Source: JAJFUV01 sp964384215 (GTDB lineage Bacteria; Acidobacteriota; Terriglobia; Bryobacterales; Bryobacteraceae). From it: a stretch of 64,000 bases of DNA. The notes beneath the pieces were generated by a model that ran no database searches, was not told the DNA's origin, and worked only from the letters and a program-made list of their open reading frames with translations. The translations under genes were made by a program, and so were the position numbers. Of this stretch, positions 61,325-64,000 are shown piece by piece; positions within the stretch are counted from its first letter, which is position 1; the number at the start of each line of letters is the position of its first letter. The DNA lies in contig CAYLLB010000011.1 of assembly GCA_964384215.1 (NCBI GenBank), positions 60,526 through 124,525 on the forward strand. Direction: 5' to 3'.

Positions 61325-63889
61325 TCAGCGTTCGTCGTCGTCCAGGTCTAGCGAGAGAGGCGCGAACGCTGCCTGGCGCACACCAGGGTACGGCGTTGTC
61401 CAGCCGCGCGCCATGTGCCACAGGATGCGGTTCAGCCGGTCCGTAGGCGCCGCGTCCGGCACATCAAAACGCATCTTCATGGAATCGAGCGCAGCTCGCC
61501 TCGCCGCGCCGGAGAGCGCTTCCAACTTCGGGTTCATCTCGTATAACGATTGACGAGGCTCGACCGCCGTGTAGGGCGCGAAGTCCGGCGTGTCCTGGAA
61601 TGAAGCGCGCATATCGTTGGCGATCAGGTCGAAGATGGACATGGTTGGCAGCCCCAGGATCAGCTCGATGGTTTTCACCATGCTGGTCTGCGCGTAAAAT
61701 GTCGAATCCACTGCTCCCCGCCGCGCGTAAGGGCTGATGGCCAGCGCCACCGTGCGATGCCCGTCAACATGGTCCACGCCGTTCTGCGCATCGTCCTCCA
61801 CCACGAAGATGACCATCTTCTTCCAGAACTGCGTGTGCGTGAGCGCCTCCACTACTTGCCCGAGCGCCAGATCGTTATCGGCCACCATGGCTTTGGCCGA
61901 GTGCGAACCCGGCGCCGCGCCGTGCGTATGGTTGCTCGGCAGTTGCAGCAACACCAGGTTCGGCATGCGGCCCTCGGCTTCCCACTTCTTCACATCGGCC
62001 AGGAACAGGCGCGCGCGGATGACATCGGGAACGGTGGTAGCATAACCGGGAAAGTTGTGGGACAGCACGTCGTCGAGCGCCGGAATTGGGGACGTGGTGT
62101 TCCACGTGTTCGAAAAATCCTCGCCCTTCTTCCAGCGTTCGAACAGGTCTGCGCGGCTCGACCCGCGCGGGGCCTGCGTGCGTGGCGCGAACTCACCAAA
62201 AACGCGGACCGTCTTCTTCGCGCGCAGGGCGTAGTCCCACAGGAAGCCGCGCTCGGAGTACGCGATCGGATCGGTGCCGTCGAACGGGTAGCTGCGGCCG
62301 GCCCAGCCGGGCCACATGGCGTAGCCGGTTTCATTGGCCTGGGTGAGCCACTGGTGGCCGTCGCCGCTGTTGCCGCCGGAGGCATAGAAGTTGTCCAGCA
62401 GCACAAACTCATTCGCCAGGCGGTGCTGGTTCGTGGTGACGTCTTCGCCGAACATCACCAGGCTCGCGTCGCCGTTGCCCTTCTTGATGTCGCCGAACAC
62501 CTGGTCGTAAGTACGGTTCTCCTTGATGATGTAGACGACGTGTTCGATCAGGGACGGCTCGCCGGCGCGGCGCGGGATGGCCACCGGCTTCACCGCGACG
62601 GAAGCCGGCGCGGGCCTTGGGGCGTTGCTCAATTGCAGATGGTTGTTCTCGGCAACCGCGGTGGTGTAACTGTCCAGTTGCGCGGAGTCCGGCACCGGAA
62701 GCACGCTCACCGACCCCCGGTATGAATGCACGAAGCGCTTGCGCGGCTCCTCGCGCCAACCCGATCCGGCACCGAGCAGCGTTGAGACGGCCAGGTGCGC
62801 GCCGTCCCGGCTAACGGCGAGCGCGTTGGGATACCACGCGGTCGGGATGAGGCCTTTCACCGCGCCCCTCGCTGTCTTGAGCACGGCGATGGCGTTGATG
62901 CCGCCGCAAGCCACGTACAGTTCTTCACCGCCGGGCGCCAACGCCAGCGCAGTGGGAGCCACGCCTGGCGCCCGCTCGCCGAACGGCCGTATGGAGTGCG
63001 TCGCCACAGCACGCTCCGTGCGCGTATCGACCACAGAAACCGAATCGCTGTTGCCGTTGGCCACATACAAGCGGTGGCGCGCCTCGTCCCAAACGATCGC
63101 ATTCGGCTGCAGGCCAACGGCAATGGTCGCGACCGCCTGCAACTTCGCGATATTGATCTTGGTCACCGTACCAGTGGCGGCCACGCCGCGCGCGTCGATC
63201 ACCACGCGGTCGGCGTCCTTGGCCAAGCCCGTGGGCGCGGTGAGGTCGCCGGACTTCGGCAGCCGTCCGCCCCAGTTGGTGACGTAAGCGATGGAGCCGT
63301 CGCCGGAAAGCGCCACACCGAACGGAGCGATGCCGGTGTCCGCGGTGCCGATGAGACGGCCCGCTTCGAGATCGATCACGGCGAGCTTGTTCTTCGCGAT
63401 GACAGGAATCGCCGCGATGCGCTGACCGGCGGCGTTCTTGCGCGCGGCGATCGCCAGGGCGCCCACAGAGAAGCTCCCGAAACCTTCCACCAAGGCCTTC
63501 GCCTGACCGTCCCGCGCGCTGAACAGCCGCGCCGTGTCCTTGTTGGCCGCGCAGGCCAGCGCCCCGTCCACCGCTGCATCGTACACGATGCCTTGCAGGC
63601 CGGCAGAACCGGCGAACGGGATCCGGTCGAGCACGCGGTTCGCGCGCCAGTCCATGCGATAGACGCGGCCTGCGTTCAGCACCCAGAGTTCGGCATCCGT
63701 GGCGCCGAATGCGACACCGTAGAGGCGGCCTTCGAAAACGCTCTGCACGCCAGCAGGCGTAATGAGTTGTCGCGTAACGACGACGCCGGGATCCGTAACG
63801 GCACGCACGGGTTCAGCCGGTGTCTGCGCAAGGACCAGACACCCTGAAACCAGGAACAAACACAGCGCTTGTCGCAACATGGGCACCAT
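61325..63889 (-). CDS. YncE-type beta-propeller fused to alkaline phosphatase-like phosphoesterase, secreted
   Basis: An 854-aa protein. I use the ATG at 63889 (MVPMLRQALCLFLVSGCLVLAQ), which gives a signal peptide; another ATG at 63880 and a longer frame exist. Residues about 25-420 are YVTN/YncE propeller repeats (GIVYDAAVDGALACAANKD, NAIVWDEARHRLYVANGNSDSVSVVDT, LALAPGGEELYVACGGINAIAVL). Residues about 450-830 are a phosphoesterase of the phospholipase C/acid phosphatase family (EHVVYIIKENRTYDQVFG, LLDNFYASGGNSGDGHQW, MVIFVVEDDAQNGVDHVDGHR). Likely periplasmic or extracellular; the substrate is unknown. Confidence 0.9.
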   Translation of the reverse strand: MVPMLRQALCLFLVSGCLVLAQTPAEPVRAVTDPGVVVTRQLITPAGVQSVFEGRLYGVAFGATDAELWVLNAGRVYRMDWRANRVLDRIPFAGSAGLQGIVYDAAVDGALACAANKDTARLFSARDGQAKALVEGFGSFSVGALAIAARKNAAGQRIAAIPVIAKNKLAVIDLEAGRLIGTADTGIAPFGVALSGDGSIAYVTNWGGRLPKSGDLTAPTGLAKDADRVVIDARGVAATGTVTKINIAKLQAVATIAVGLQPNAIVWDEARHRLYVANGNSDSVSVVDTRTERAVATHSIRPFGERAPGVAPTALALAPGGEELYVACGGINAIAVLKTARGAVKGLIPTAWYPNALAVSRDGAHLAVSTLLGAGSGWREEPRKRFVHSYRGSVSVLPVPDSAQLDSYTTAVAENNHLQLSNAPRPAPASVAVKPVAIPRRAGEPSLIEHVVYIIKENRTYDQVFGDIKKGNGDASLVMFGEDVTTNQHRLANEFVLLDNFYASGGNSGDGHQWLTQANETGYAMWPGWAGRSYPFDGTDPIAYSERGFLWDYALRAKKTVRVFGEFAPRTQAPRGSSRADLFERWKKGEDFSNTWNTTSPIPALDDVLSHNFPGYATTVPDVIRARLFLADVKKWEAEGRMPNLVLLQLPSNHTHGAAPGSHSAKAMVADNDLALGQVVEALTHTQFWKKMVIFVVEDDAQNGVDHVDGHRTVALAISPYARRGAVDSTFYAQTSMVKTIELILGLPTMSIFDLIANDMRASFQDTPDFAPYTAVEPRQSLYEMNPKLEALSGAARRAALDSMKMRFDVPDAAPTDRLNRILWHMARGWTTPYPGVRQAAFAPLSLDLDDDER

Positions 63890-63927
63890 TATTCCACGTT
63901 CGAGCGAGTACAATAACCGGACAGGCG

Positions 63928-64000
63928 ATGACGTCCAAAGAGAGAGTCCGGAGAACCTACAACTTTGAGCGCGCCGACCGCGTGCCCATCGATTTTTGCG
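63928..64000 (+). CDS. Uroporphyrinogen decarboxylase-family protein, 5' end only
   Basis: An ATG at 63928 opens a frame to the window edge: MTSKERVRRTYNFERADRVP, then IDFC. The form 'S-K-E-R-V...(F/Y)-x-x-x-x-A-D-R-V-P-I-D' is the usual N-terminus of URO-D family proteins, mostly the methyltransferase-like or environmental branch, not true HemE. A TACAAT sits at 63909-63914 without a clear -35. Only 24 codons are visible, so the family call is tentative. Confidence 0.6.
   Translation, partial: MTSKERVRRTYNFERADRVPIDFC

Overview
The window looks like a chromosomal segment of a GC-rich soil Acidobacterium, most likely Bryobacterales/Solibacteraceae (close to 'Candidatus Solibacter' or Paludibaculum). 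This is an inference from gene style: two very large Oar-like TonB-dependent receptors with an N-terminal carboxypeptidase-regulatory domain, a winged-HTH/TM/TolB-propeller protein, NHL-repeat and YncE-type propellers, Tat-exported sulfatases, and GH127 and GH78 glycosidases. No rRNA, tRNA, CRISPR array or prophage was seen. Two small inverted-repeat-bounded RAYT (REP-associated tyrosine transposase) elements are the only mobile DNA.

Layout. 1-6.0 kb: truncated NHL protein, matrixin-like metalloprotease, an isolated hypC, and a GH127 glycosidase/sulfatase pair. 6.0-13.2 kb: a 51-aa zinc-ribbon-like ORF driven by a near-consensus promoter and linked by stop/start overlaps to a TPR protein; then yvcK-glmU, convergent with a truB cluster containing an M15 peptidase; then an ABC exporter. 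13.2-19.4 kb: DapA-like lyase with RidA, then a secreted-protein cluster (DUF3108, SGNH hydrolase, and two tandem paralogues of an unrecognised family). 19.4-23.3 kb: two family-2 glycosyltransferases and acetyl-CoA synthetase. 23.3-28.1 kb: RAYT element 1 fits exactly between acs and the argF-argG-argH-argR operon, which has tandem ARG-box-like sites upstream of argF.

28.1-35.3 kb: two divergent Oar-like receptors share a 616-bp intergenic region and carry an identical 20-nt segment ahead of their start codons; each is closed by a strong intrinsic terminator. 35.3-41.0 kb: secreted proteins, an aldo/keto reductase, RAYT element 2 and a secreted alpha/beta hydrolase. 41.2-47.0 kb: HTH-TolB protein, second sulfatase, SpoU methyltransferase, GNAT acetyltransferase, OmpA-domain protein. 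47.0-56.1 kb: priA, then a compact rhamnosidase-ROK kinase-xylulokinase-Gfo/Idh operon for sugar use. 56.1-64.0 kb: DUF5658 membrane protein, beta-CASP nuclease, secreted propeller hydrolase-like protein, lactate permease, YncE-phosphoesterase fusion, and the first codons of a uroporphyrinogen-decarboxylase-like gene.

The most unusual structure is the pair of RAYT elements. Their proteins align without gaps through the catalytic region and share an 11-nt motif at the same distance before the start codon, yet each is bounded by its own unrelated, essentially perfect long inverted repeat, whose right copy encodes the C-terminus of the transposase. The 51-aa ORF/18-codon relay/TPR arrangement is the second most unusual.
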